Source: Bin5 sp965218625 (GTDB taxonomy: Bacteria > Chloroflexota > Anaerolineae > Caldilineales > Caldilineaceae). From it: a stretch of DNA of 19,973 nt. The stretch spans positions 1-19,973 of the forward strand of contig CBDCLG010000010.1 of assembly GCA_965218625.1 (NCBI GenBank), read 5' to 3'. The notes below the pieces were generated by a model, which saw only the letters and a program-made list of their open reading frames with translations, was not told where the DNA came from and did no database searches. A program made the position numbers and the translations under genes. Positions 6,694-14,535 of the stretch are shown here, piece after piece (the stretch's first letter is position 1; every line of letters starts with the position of its first letter).

Positions 6694-8337
6694 ATGGGTG
6701 TCCAACAAGACATTCGCGAGAAGGGCGTCTTAGGGGCTGTGGCCGCCCAGGCCGATAGCGTCTTCACCCGCATCACGGCCGGAATCGATTCCGGGGAATT
6801 CCGCCGCATGCTGCAGGGCGACCCGCCGGGCCGCCCCAACCCGCGCCTCAAGCCCCACGCAGAGTCCTTCCTGCTCCACATCAAGCCCACCTACTACCAC
6901 GAAAGTGTCACCCGCTTTACGCACACCTTTCGCCTGGGCCTGATGTCGACCTACCTCTTCATCGTCGAGACGATCACAGGCATTCTGCTGATGATCTGGT
7001 ACGCGCCCTCGCCCGAGCGCGCCTACATCGACATGATCCTGCTCTTGACCAACATCCCGTTCGGGCAATTCCTGCGCGATATGCACAGGCTCGGCGCAGA
7101 AGCCATGGTCGCTATCGTGACGCTGCACATGGTACGTTGCTATCTGACCGGCAGCTATAAGCCACCGCGCCAGTTTACCTGGTTTACCGGTGTGCTCCTG
7201 CTCGTCTTCACCCTGTTCCTCAGCTTTTCCGGCTACCTGCTGCCCTGGGATCAGCTCGCCTTCTGGGCCGTTACCATCGGCACTTCCATGGCCGAGGCAG
7301 TGCCCCCCGCCGTCGTCGGCGAAACTGTGAACCTGCTCGCCCGCGGCGCGCCCGACATCGGCGCCAACGGCCTCCTGCGCTTCTACCTGCTGCACGTTCT
7401 CTTCCTGCCGCTGCTATTGGTCCTCTTCTTCTTCGTCCATTACTACAAGGTCGTGCATTTCGGCATCAGCCTGCCCGCAGATGAAGAAGAGGTCGGCGAG
7501 GACACCGCCAATCGCGTGCCCGCCGACAAACGGGCCTACTATCTACCCGATGTGTTTGTCGACGAAATGAGCTTCATGACCGTCATTACAACGCTGCTGA
7601 TTCTGCTGACGGTCTTCTTCTTCCAGGCGCCCCTCGAGCACATCGCCAACCCGCAATCGACACCGCTGCATACCGTCGCGCCCTGGTACTTCTACTGGCT
7701 GCAGGGCATGCTCAAGATCGCAGACAAGTTCATCGCCGGCGTGCTGTTGCCCGGCGTGCTCCTCGTGCTGCTGATGGCCATACCCTACCTCGACTACAAT
7801 CCGAGCCGGCGCGGCAAAGACCGCAAGGTCGCCATCGTGGCCGGGGTCGTCGCCGGCACAGTGATGATCATCCTAAGCTGGATGGGTACGCCCGAATACG
7901 CGGTCCAGGGCGCCCCTTCCGTCGAAATTGTGCAGGACCTGATGCCCGAAGAAGGCTCGGGCGTATCACGCGAGATCGGCTACAAGCATCTGCCTCTCGG
8001 CGTGTGGCGCACCGATGAAGAGTACGATGTGCATGACCACGAGTTCAACGAGCTCCTGCTCGAGTTCTACGAAGCGGTCGACTTCTACCGGCGCGAAGAC
8101 CCCGATTTCAACGCACCAGTCGGGCAGGTCACGATTACACAGGACCAGCCTGGCCTCAAGAAGCTGAAATGGGAAATCTTCTGGTTCGACGCAGAGGGCA
8201 ACGAAGGCACCTACAAGAAGAGTTTCTGGCTGCACGAAGATTCCATCTACTGGGAACAATACGGCTGGAAGCATCTCTTCTTCGACTACGTAGCGGACGG
8301 TTGGAACGAACTTTCCGGCGCGCAGGCAGGGGAGTAG
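6694..8337 (+). CDS. Cytochrome b (b6/subunit IV fusion) with C-terminal extension
   Basis: This 547-residue membrane protein is the quinol-oxidising core of the complex. The N-terminal half has four helices with heme ligands H131 and H145 (13 residues between) and H234 and H249 (14 between). Known cytochrome b6 has this 13/14 spacing, while mitochondrial-type b has 13/13. The C-terminal half, three helices up to about residue 397, corresponds to subunit IV, so the gene is a b6-IV fusion. The Qo-site motif reads APWY (329-332), not PEWY. The position of the b6 cysteine that binds heme c_n appears to be Arg (FRLG). After the last helix comes an acidic, aromatic-rich soluble tail of about 145 residues that I do not recognise. 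A CAGGAG lies about 13 bases before the ATG. The gene is co-transcribed with both Rieske genes and the cytochrome c. Confidence 0.95.
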   Translation: MGVQQDIREKGVLGAVAAQADSVFTRITAGIDSGEFRRMLQGDPPGRPNPRLKPHAESFLLHIKPTYYHESVTRFTHTFRLGLMSTYLFIVETITGILLMIWYAPSPERAYIDMILLLTNIPFGQFLRDMHRLGAEAMVAIVTLHMVRCYLTGSYKPPRQFTWFTGVLLLVFTLFLSFSGYLLPWDQLAFWAVTIGTSMAEAVPPAVVGETVNLLARGAPDIGANGLLRFYLLHVLFLPLLLVLFFFVHYYKVVHFGISLPADEEEVGEDTANRVPADKRAYYLPDVFVDEMSFMTVITTLLILLTVFFFQAPLEHIANPQSTPLHTVAPWYFYWLQGMLKIADKFIAGVLLPGVLLVLLMAIPYLDYNPSRRGKDRKVAIVAGVVAGTVMIILSWMGTPEYAVQGAPSVEIVQDLMPEEGSGVSREIGYKHLPLGVWRTDEEYDVHDHEFNELLLEFYEAVDFYRREDPDFNAPVGQVTITQDQPGLKKLKWEIFWFDAEGNEGTYKKSFWLHEDSIYWEQYGWKHLFFDYVADGWNELSGAQAGE

Positions 8338-8347
8338 TCTAGCAACT

Positions 8348-9271
8348 ATGCACCGTCTCTATACCAGGTCTCCTATTGCCAAAGTCATGTGGGGCATCCT
8401 GTCCTCAATAATTGGCATTATCGCCTTACTGCTGGTCTTGGTCAGCGAAGTCCCCCGCATGGAGGCACAGACCACAAACTGGTATGGCCGTTCGATCGAA
8501 AACGGCGCCACCTTGTTTGACAGCAACTGCGCCACCTGCCACGGGCCGAACGGCGAGGGACTGCTGGGCAGAGCCCCCGGCCTGAACAGCTACTACTTCT
8601 TTACGTCCACCGGCCGGCTGGCCGATGTCGGTTGGGTCGGTTCGCTCGAAGATTACGTGCAACTTACCATCGCCGCCGGTCGCCCCAGCAAGACCGCCAG
8701 CCAGTGGCCCGAAATCATGCCCACCTGGGCCGGACAGTTCGGCGGTCCGCTGCGGGGCGATCAGGTTGAAGACCTGACCTTTTACGTCATGAACTGGCAG
8801 GAGTCCGCCCTGGCCCAAACGCCGGAGGAAGATCCTTTCCAGCCGTTTGACGATGTGATCAAGCCGGTCGAGTTTCAGAATACCGCCTTCCTGTTCCTGA
8901 GTGAAGAGGAGCAGACAGCCGCCCTCGAAGAGTACAAGGCGCGCAGCATTCGCGCACCGGAGGAGCTGTGGCAGTCCGAGGCATGCTTTGCCTGCCACAA
9001 CCTGGCGGTCAGACAAGAAGATGAGCCCGGCCAGAACGGCCCCAATATGGCCGACCTCTTTGAACGGGCGGGCAGCCGTGTCGACGGTTTGACAGCCGAA
9101 GAGTACGTCTACCAGAGTATCGTAGATCCCGCCTCGTTCGTGGTCTTAACCTACGAAGTTGGGGAAATGCCCCAGAACTTCGCCGAAAAGCTGAGCGAAG
9201 AAGAGATTCAGGGCTTGGTCGCGTGGCTGCTCGATCCAGAACGCGACCAGGAACAGGAGATCAGCGAATAA
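8348..9271 (+). CDS. Membrane-anchored diheme cytochrome c
   Basis: This 307-residue protein begins with a short basic segment and one hydrophobic helix (residues 15-33), read as an uncleaved anchor that places two cytochrome c domains outside the membrane. Heme sites are CATCH (61-65) and CFACH (213-217). Likely axial methionines are M124 (IMPTWAGQ) and M274 (EMPQNF), giving a class I type domain in each half. It starts 10 bases after the cytochrome b stop, with GGGGAG overlapping the end of that gene. As last gene of the operon it should accept electrons from the Rieske centre and hand them to a terminal oxidase or soluble carrier, in the role of cytochrome c1. A hairpin follows the stop codon. 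Confidence 0.94.
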   Translation: MHRLYTRSPIAKVMWGILSSIIGIIALLLVLVSEVPRMEAQTTNWYGRSIENGATLFDSNCATCHGPNGEGLLGRAPGLNSYYFFTSTGRLADVGWVGSLEDYVQLTIAAGRPSKTASQWPEIMPTWAGQFGGPLRGDQVEDLTFYVMNWQESALAQTPEEDPFQPFDDVIKPVEFQNTAFLFLSEEEQTAALEEYKARSIRAPEELWQSEACFACHNLAVRQEDEPGQNGPNMADLFERAGSRVDGLTAEEYVYQSIVDPASFVVLTYEVGEMPQNFAEKLSEEEIQGLVAWLLDPERDQEQEISE

Positions 9272-9297
9272 GGAACGAGGCGCGAGATCTTCGTTCC
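9272..9297 (+). terminator. Hairpin after the cytochrome operon
   Basis: GGAACGAGG (9272-9280) pairs with CTTCGTTCC (9289-9297), a 9-bp stem with one G-U pair and an 8-base loop, beginning at the base after the cytochrome c stop. No T-run follows, so it could be a weak terminator or a 3'-end stabiliser. Confidence 0.45.
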
Positions 9298-9383
9298 ACA
9301 GTCCTTGACCTGGAGCTCCTTCCTTCACACTTCACTGCCTCTTCACTGTCTAAGTCAGGAATATCGTCTGTAGAGGCTTCTTT

Positions 9384-10100
9384 TTGACAGGTGGCAAGCT
9401 GAAACGATTCCGCAATCGGCGGCAGGCCGGTGCGCTGCTCGGAGCGCATCTGGCTGAATTCGAGTCAGTAGATCCACTCGTGCTGGGCCTGTTGAGAGGG
9501 GGCGTGCCGGTCGCCTTCGAAGCCGCACAGGCCCTTGGCGCCGACCTCGACGTATTCCTCGTGCGTAAGCTGGGCGTGCCCGGTCAGAGCGAGCTGGCAT
9601 TCGGGGCCATCGCCGACGGCGGCGTCCAGGTCTTCAACGAGAAGGTCATCGACCAGGCCGGGCTGGGCCGGGGCCTGATCGAGCAGATTTCCCGCCAACA
9701 GGAGCATGAATTGGCCCGGCGCGCTCGCTTCTACCGCGGCGAACGCCCGCCCGCTCCCATCGTTGGGCGCACTGTCTTTCTTATCGACGACGGTATGGCA
9801 ACCGGCGCGTCAATGCGTGCCGCGATCCTGGCCCTGAGCTACCAGAAACCACACGCCATTGTCCCCGCTGTACCCGTCGCGCCGCAGCAGGCAATGACAG
9901 ATCTGCAATCTTTTCGTCCGACATCTGCCGGCAGCAACCGGGCCGCGCCCTCCGCTCCCCTCCACCGCGCTGTAGCGCTTCTGACACCCTCTCCCTTCTG
10001 GGGCGTGGGCGCGTGGTACGACGACTTCCGCCAGGTAAGAGACGCCGAAGTGATAAGGCTCCTTGACGCGAGCGGGCGGTCCGGAAGCCGACATCATTGA
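9384..10100 (+). CDS. Type I phosphoribosyltransferase family protein
   Basis: This 238-residue protein has the PRPP-binding loop DDGMATGAS at 135-143, the hallmark of type I phosphoribosyltransferases. It belongs to the stand-alone group often annotated 'predicted phosphoribosyltransferase': RFRNRRQAGALLG at the N-terminus, LGLLRGGVPVA, VRKLGVPGQSELAFGAI, and the ending FWGVGAWYDDFRQV all fit. Substrate is not known for this group. The only plausible start in the open frame is a TTG at 9384 with AGAGG 7 bases before it. The stretch at about 170-195 (SFRPTSAGSNRAAPSAPLHR) looks divergent, but the frame stays open and the conserved end is in frame. It follows the cytochrome operon by 112 bases and is probably independent of it. 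Confidence 0.88.
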   Translation: MTGGKLKRFRNRRQAGALLGAHLAEFESVDPLVLGLLRGGVPVAFEAAQALGADLDVFLVRKLGVPGQSELAFGAIADGGVQVFNEKVIDQAGLGRGLIEQISRQQEHELARRARFYRGERPPAPIVGRTVFLIDDGMATGASMRAAILALSYQKPHAIVPAVPVAPQQAMTDLQSFRPTSAGSNRAAPSAPLHRAVALLTPSPFWGVGAWYDDFRQVRDAEVIRLLDASGRSGSRHH

Positions 10101-10205
10101 CCTTTCCGGGCTCCTCCGGTCTCTACCAGCCCCTGGGCCGGGCGCGCAGCCTGCAGCAATGCCTTACTCTTGCCGCCGCAAAAATGTCCCCTCGGATATC
10201 AAAGC

Positions 10206-10211
10206 AAGGAG
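10206..10211 (+). promoter_or_regulatory. Ribosome-binding site fixing the dioxygenase start
   Basis: AAGGAG lies 6 bases before the ATG at 10218. It is a textbook Shine-Dalgarno site and decides in favour of that ATG over an in-frame ATG 48 bases upstream (10170), which has no such site. Confidence 0.75.
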
Positions 10212-10217
10212 TTTTGC

Positions 10218-11102
10218 ATGGACTACAGCCACATCCAGAAACCGGACCTGGGCTATCAATACGAATTCAACCTCGATGAGTTGGACGCCTGCCAGGCATG
10301 TGTCGAAGCGCACGGCTTTGCCATCGTGAAAGACGTTCTCCCCAATGCCCTGGTGCAGGAGCTCCAGGAGTCTGTCAAGGAAGTTCTCGATCCGGATGAC
10401 TCCCTGGGCGAGGGCAACAGCTTCACACATACCTCCTTCATCGAACACTCACCGGCGATATGGAAAATGCTAGACCACGAGCCGTTCATGAGGATACAGC
10501 GCCTATTCAACCAGGCGGAAGAACTGACGGTCCACCGCACGGCTGCAATTCTGCGAAATCCCGGCTCCGAACCGCTGCGCTGGCATTCCGACTGGCGCGG
10601 CTTTTCCCAACGCCCCCCCAAGGACGCAGGCGATGTGCTGAACCGCGGGCCCTGGCCGTCCGGCCTCTGGTTCTATATCACAGGCTCACATCCCACGCAC
10701 GGCGGTCTGGCCGTTATCGAAGATTCCCATGTCGAAGACTGGGAAGGCCCGGAGGGCTTCCAGCTCACCCCTGATCGAGGCTCCTTCCATCCCGTAGGGA
10801 CCGAGCCGGACGGCTATATCGGCTTTGACGTGCCGGGCCTCGTACCCCTCTTCACCGACCCGGGTGATCAAATCATATTTGCCGCCCGCACATATCACTC
10901 CGCCTTCCCCAACCGGGTCGACCGCGTGCGCCTCTCTTGTGGCGTGGGCTTTCGCCCGCGCGGCTACCCGTTGAAAGCCCCGTGGCCGCTCTCGGAGACC
11001 GCGCAGGCCTTCATCAAAGCAGTTCCCGTTCATTTGAAGCCGATGGTGGAGGACTATGTCGGAATCGACACATCCTGGCGCGGCGATTCATCGATTGGCT
11101 AG
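10218..11102 (+). CDS. Phytanoyl-CoA dioxygenase (PhyH) family oxygenase
   Basis: This 294-residue protein is an Fe(II)/2-oxoglutarate oxygenase. The metal triad is visible: H123 and D125 in RWHSDWRGF, and H227 in ARTYHSAFPNR. R238 (DRVRLSCG) is placed to bind 2-oxoglutarate. The N-terminus carries the PhyH-type phrase CVEAHGFAIVKDVLP followed by a helix. Members hydroxylate or halogenate small molecules, and the substrate here cannot be deduced. The start is set by the AAGGAG site at 10206-10211. It lies 117 bases after the phosphoribosyltransferase on the same strand and is convergent with the next gene, so it may be a single-gene unit. No signal peptide or membrane segment is seen. Confidence 0.88.
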   Translation: MDYSHIQKPDLGYQYEFNLDELDACQACVEAHGFAIVKDVLPNALVQELQESVKEVLDPDDSLGEGNSFTHTSFIEHSPAIWKMLDHEPFMRIQRLFNQAEELTVHRTAAILRNPGSEPLRWHSDWRGFSQRPPKDAGDVLNRGPWPSGLWFYITGSHPTHGGLAVIEDSHVEDWEGPEGFQLTPDRGSFHPVGTEPDGYIGFDVPGLVPLFTDPGDQIIFAARTYHSAFPNRVDRVRLSCGVGFRPRGYPLKAPWPLSETAQAFIKAVPVHLKPMVEDYVGIDTSWRGDSSIG

Positions 11103-11273
11103 CCAACCGGGACAGAATTTCAGGAAGAATTCGGGGAAAAACCGGCCGACCTGCATTCAGGCTTCCAGCATATTTTGCGACGACAATGCGTTGGCGACAC
11201 ATGAGACGATGTCCAGTCAGGTTCCCTATTCGCGGCAGCTAAATCTCCCCCGTTCCGACCCTTTGTGTAGCCG

Positions 11274-12221
11274 TCACCAGCCCTTTCGGTATGCGACTAG
11301 CGCCAGAAGGAACGCCCCGTCCTTCACCAGGAACGGAAGCAGATGCGGAAGACTGTTGTAACCTATCAGGGGATGTACGCCGATAGCTGTAACAGCGCCA
11401 ACCGCCCAAACCAGAAGCAGCAGACGTAACGATGACAGCCGGTCTCGGTTTTCCACGAACCAGACGATCGGCAGGATGGCTATGCCGCTCGCAACCAGCG
11501 CGCCGCCAAACCCGATCCGATCGTGCGCGACGTAGGGGAGCACGGCCTCGTGGAGCGCGGCTACTTGACCGACTGACGCTTCGAGAAACTCCAGGTCCGT
11601 AGGCACAAAAACGGGTATCATTCCCACGCCCAGAATCGTAAGTCCGCCCAAAAGCGTACCACCTCCCCACACCGTCAATAGCAGCCGCGTAAGACGAAAT
11701 CGTTGCCGCAGCACCTCTGTCGGCCTCAATCGGAGAACCGGACCCTCTGTCAGAGACCAGGTCTGGGCCAGTCCGATCGCCAACGCCGCGGCGATTGCCA
11801 ACGTGCCCGCACCATGCACGCGGTCCCAATACCCGTGTGGAAAGTAAGCGAAATAGCTGGAAACTCCCGCGCCCCCCGACAGGCAAAGCGCCAACCAACT
11901 CCAGCGCCGTCCGGCCCTGGTCGTCTCCCGAGTCAACCACCAGTAGAGCAGACCATTCACGATCAGCAGACCACCGAACGAGACGCGGTTGTGGACGATG
12001 AAGGGCACAAGCGTCTGACGGGGATGAAGCCCTTGCAGGACCGCCAATTCGAGTCCGAGAGACTTCGACTCATGGGGCAACATTACGACCGAAAGGGCTG
12101 TCGCCAATGCAGCGACCCCGATCAGGAGAAGGATCGCCGAAGTAGCAAGTAGTGCGAAACCGGTGGGCAGTGCGAAGCCGCACGCCCGCACAGAGTATAG
12201 AGATAGTGTTCGAATGCTCAT
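11274..12221 (-). CDS. Multi-pass membrane protein with internal duplication, function unknown
   Basis: This 315-residue, strongly hydrophobic protein has about seven to eight predicted helices. It contains an internal repeat: PFIVHNRVSFGG at 73-84 and PYVAHDRIGFGG at 229-240, each preceded by a similar loop (MLPHES.. and FVPTDL..) and a helix rich in Leu, and followed by another membrane helix. The conserved His, Asn/Asp and Arg suggest a functional site in each half. I do not recognise the family. The start chosen is the ATG at 12221, one base after the stop of the ABC ATPase gene, with GGAG upstream; an in-frame start at 12248 would overlap that gene by 26 bases. It is last in the padR-permease-ATPase unit, so it may be a partner or client of the transporter. 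Confidence 0.8.
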   Translation of the reverse strand: MSIRTLSLYSVRACGFALPTGFALLATSAILLLIGVAALATALSVVMLPHESKSLGLELAVLQGLHPRQTLVPFIVHNRVSFGGLLIVNGLLYWWLTRETTRAGRRWSWLALCLSGGAGVSSYFAYFPHGYWDRVHGAGTLAIAAALAIGLAQTWSLTEGPVLRLRPTEVLRQRFRLTRLLLTVWGGGTLLGGLTILGVGMIPVFVPTDLEFLEASVGQVAALHEAVLPYVAHDRIGFGGALVASGIAILPIVWFVENRDRLSSLRLLLLVWAVGAVTAIGVHPLIGYNSLPHLLPFLVKDGAFLLALVAYRKGW

Positions 12222-12222
12222 G

Positions 12223-12951
12223 TTATGCAAGCTCCGCAAGAACCTCACGCGCAGTCCGGCCCGGCTGCAGAACCGTCTCCTTCACAACCCGGCCGTCTCG
12301 CAGCGAAATGACCCGGTCCGCCTGGCTGGCGATGCGAAGGTCGTGGGTCGCCATGAGAACCCCGTGTCTGCCGCTGTCGGCCAGCCCCCGCAATTGTGTC
12401 GTGATCCGCCTGGATGCAGCGCTGTCCAGATTTGCAGTCGGCTCGTCCGCCAAAATCAGAGGCGGTCGTGCAGCCAGCGCCCTGGCAATCGCCACAAGCT
12501 GCCGCTGGCCCCCGGAAAGCTCGGCCGGGAAACGCTCGGCCAGGCCGACCAAGTCAAATTCGCTCAGCAGTTCCCCCGTTCGCATGTGCGCGTCGTAGGG
12601 CGGCCGAACCATCAACCGCAACGGCAGTCCCAGATTGTCCCGCACCGTGAAGCCGGAAAAGAGATTGATCGACTGATAGACCATCCCCACAGCCCGGCCC
12701 CTGAGATCCGCCACGGCATCTTCGTTCAACCTGTCCAGCCGCTCCCCAAGCAATGTAACCGTACCGGATTCCGGCGTTTCCAGGCCTGCAAGCAAGTTCA
12801 GCAGCGAACTCTTTCCACTGCCCGTCGGGCCGACCAGCGCCACCAACTCACCTGACCTGACCAGCACTTCTACGTTTTCCAGCGCAGTCACCGACCCATA
12901 GCGCATTGTCAGCTCTTCAGTCTGCACCAGGATTCCATCTGATTCAGTCAT
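12223..12951 (-). CDS. ABC transporter ATP-binding protein, LolD/MacB type
   Basis: This 242-residue ATPase has every expected motif: Walker A GPTGSGKSS at 41-49, Q-loop glutamine at 93, signature LSGGQRQ at 145-151, Walker B LILADEP at 165-171, and the switch histidine H203 (ATHD). The phrase 'ADEPTANLDS' and the overall length place it with the LolD/FtsE/MacB-type ATPases that pair with FtsX-like permeases, not with solute importers. The start is supported by GAGGAG a few bases before the ATG. It lies 147 bases after the FtsX-like permease and one base before the next gene, so it is clearly in one operon. It powers export or extraction of an unknown substrate at the outer face of the membrane. 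Confidence 0.95.
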   Translation of the reverse strand: MTESDGILVQTEELTMRYGSVTALENVEVLVRSGELVALVGPTGSGKSSLLNLLAGLETPESGTVTLLGERLDRLNEDAVADLRGRAVGMVYQSINLFSGFTVRDNLGLPLRLMVRPPYDAHMRTGELLSEFDLVGLAERFPAELSGGQRQLVAIARALAARPPLILADEPTANLDSAASRRITTQLRGLADSGRHGVLMATHDLRIASQADRVISLRDGRVVKETVLQPGRTAREVLAELA

Positions 12952-12989
12952 TGTACTCTCCTCTATTGCCCCGATTGCGAATCAGAAAT

Positions 12990-13005
12990 GCGAATTACAA
13001 TTCGC
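12990..13005. repeat. Short perfect dyad between permease and ATPase genes
   Basis: GCGAATT (12990-12996) and AATTCGC (12999-13005) form a 7-bp perfect inverted repeat around AC. A second TGCGAAT occurs just before it (12976-12982). It could be a small RNA hairpin within the operon or a protein site. There is no T-run. Confidence 0.35.
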
Positions 13006-13098
13006 CGCATCAACTGACCGTCAACATTCGGGCGTGAACGGCAGGAGCATCGAAGCAGATTCCTTCATTCTGTTCGCGCCTGCCCAGCTCTCGGATAT

Positions 13099-14478
13099 TC
13101 ATTGCTGGCTCCGGGTGCGCCGGGCCAGTAGCCACAGCACCGGAAGAGCACCCGCCCACGCTGCGAGCACGGTTGCCAGCAGGTCAACAAAAGCGATCAG
13201 TAGCGCCGTTACCCAGTTGCCTCCGCCGGCCCAAGCCCAATTGACCAGCGCCAAAGACGCGCCCAATGTCCCCCCGCAGACGGCAACAATGCCATATTCG
13301 AGCAGCATCATTTTTCGGACTCTGCTCGGACGCCCGCCCAGGGCTACGAGAAGGGCTAATTCCTGCCGTCGTTCCAGTGCGGCTAGAGAGGCTGCCGTCA
13401 GGACAAGCACACCGCCCGCGACAAGAATGCCCCCGGCCACCCACGCGGGAAAAGACAAGACGGGAGTACCATCGCTCGTAGCGAGGGCGGCAAGACCAAC
13501 GGCGTACGCGCCGGCGATCATTGCCAGCGTAAGGCCGGCTGTGTGTCGGGGATAGCGGGCCAGACCTTGCAGGGCCAGGCGCCAGCGCACCGCGGAAGCG
13601 GGCGCCGGCAGATGGTCGTAGAGCCAGGTCAACAGCCATCCGCTCGACGTTAGCAACAGTCCAAGCACGGCCGTCAGCCCTGCCAGCAGGAACAATGCGG
13701 CGGCAGGCAGCACCGGCAAACCGACCTCCAAGACCAGGGCTACCGCGTATAGAGTGCCATATACTGTTGTCTCTCTCCGGCGCCAGGAGCGTAGGAGGAA
13801 AGGACCGCCCTGGCCCCGCAAAGCTATGGCCGGTTCGATCTGCAGCGAGGCAATGGCGGTCGTCCCCATGAAGAGCAGGGCTGCCGTCAATCCAGCCACC
13901 TGCGCCGTCGCAATCGCAAACAGGTCCGGTCTGTAAGGGCTGTCAAAACCGAAGTATTGCCCGGCTGCTGTCCAGGACAGCGGACTCAGAATCAGCCCAC
14001 CGAAAAGTCCCACCCCGCTACCCAACACGCCTGCGCCAGCCGCCTCCAAGAGCAGCAATGCCGACACCTCTCGCCGGTTCAGGCCGCTTGCTTGCAGCAA
14101 AGCCAGTTGAGGCGTTCGCTTCTCTACACTCGCCAGATATGCATTTGCCAGGCCAAGACCCCCGATCAGCAGCGTCACAACGCCAGCCCCTACCAGCACG
14201 CCGCCCAATCCAAGCCTTCCCAGGACGACCTCCGGCAGCAGCCAGCCCGCATGTGAGGCGGTCGAAACACCCACCCCGCGCAGGTGAAGGGCCAGGTTGA
14301 GCCATGCCGTAAGAACGGCGACGCCGGGCGCAAGACCCCCGAGAGCGAACAAGACCAACGGCCACTCTTGGCGGACCACGCTTTGCAGGTAGCCGGGCGC
14401 GAAGCGGGCCACCCGCCGCCAACGACGGATCGACCAAGAGGAGCCAGCCAGTTTCTCCCTCCCACCCAGCTGATTCAC
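13099..14478 (-). CDS. FtsX-like ABC permease, two FtsX domains
   Basis: This membrane protein of about 459 residues has two FtsX-like units. The first shows LANAYLASVEKRTPQLALLQASGLNRREV then a glycine-rich helix (about 95-165). The second, at about 367-410, reads ALERRQELALLVALGGRPSR, then LLEYGIVAVCGG. That 'E+R..E.ALL.ALG..R..V' coupling motif is where the LolD-type ATPase docks. The large extracytoplasmic domain of MacB or LolC is not evident. Start: GTG at 14478 has a strong GGAGGGG just upstream; a TTG at 14523, 12 bases after the padR stop, would add 15 residues. It lies between padR and the ATPase and presumably forms the transporter with the latter. Confidence 0.88.
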   Translation of the reverse strand: MNQLGGREKLAGSSWSIRRWRRVARFAPGYLQSVVRQEWPLVLFALGGLAPGVAVLTAWLNLALHLRGVGVSTASHAGWLLPEVVLGRLGLGGVLVGAGVVTLLIGGLGLANAYLASVEKRTPQLALLQASGLNRREVSALLLLEAAGAGVLGSGVGLFGGLILSPLSWTAAGQYFGFDSPYRPDLFAIATAQVAGLTAALLFMGTTAIASLQIEPAIALRGQGGPFLLRSWRRRETTVYGTLYAVALVLEVGLPVLPAAALFLLAGLTAVLGLLLTSSGWLLTWLYDHLPAPASAVRWRLALQGLARYPRHTAGLTLAMIAGAYAVGLAALATSDGTPVLSFPAWVAGGILVAGGVLVLTAASLAALERRQELALLVALGGRPSRVRKMMLLEYGIVAVCGGTLGASLALVNWAWAGGGNWVTALLIAFVDLLATVLAAWAGALPVLWLLARRTRSQQ

Positions 14479-14535
14479 GCTTCCCCTCCGCCCATTAGCC
14501 GCTCTTCGCAACGGTCCAGCCAAGTGAGATCCGCC

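Noticed and set aside
6730..7395. 221-codon minus-strand open frame inside cytochrome b
   Set aside because: Antisense of a well-supported membrane protein gene; composition is that of a complement, with no recognisable domain.
9880..9980. Possible pair of compensating frameshifts in the phosphoribosyltransferase
   Set aside because: The region is divergent, but alternative frames give no better family match and one hits a stop.
11103..11273. Terminator between the dioxygenase and the convergent membrane protein
   Set aside because: Only a 5-bp GAATT/AATTC stem is present without a T-run; too weak to call.
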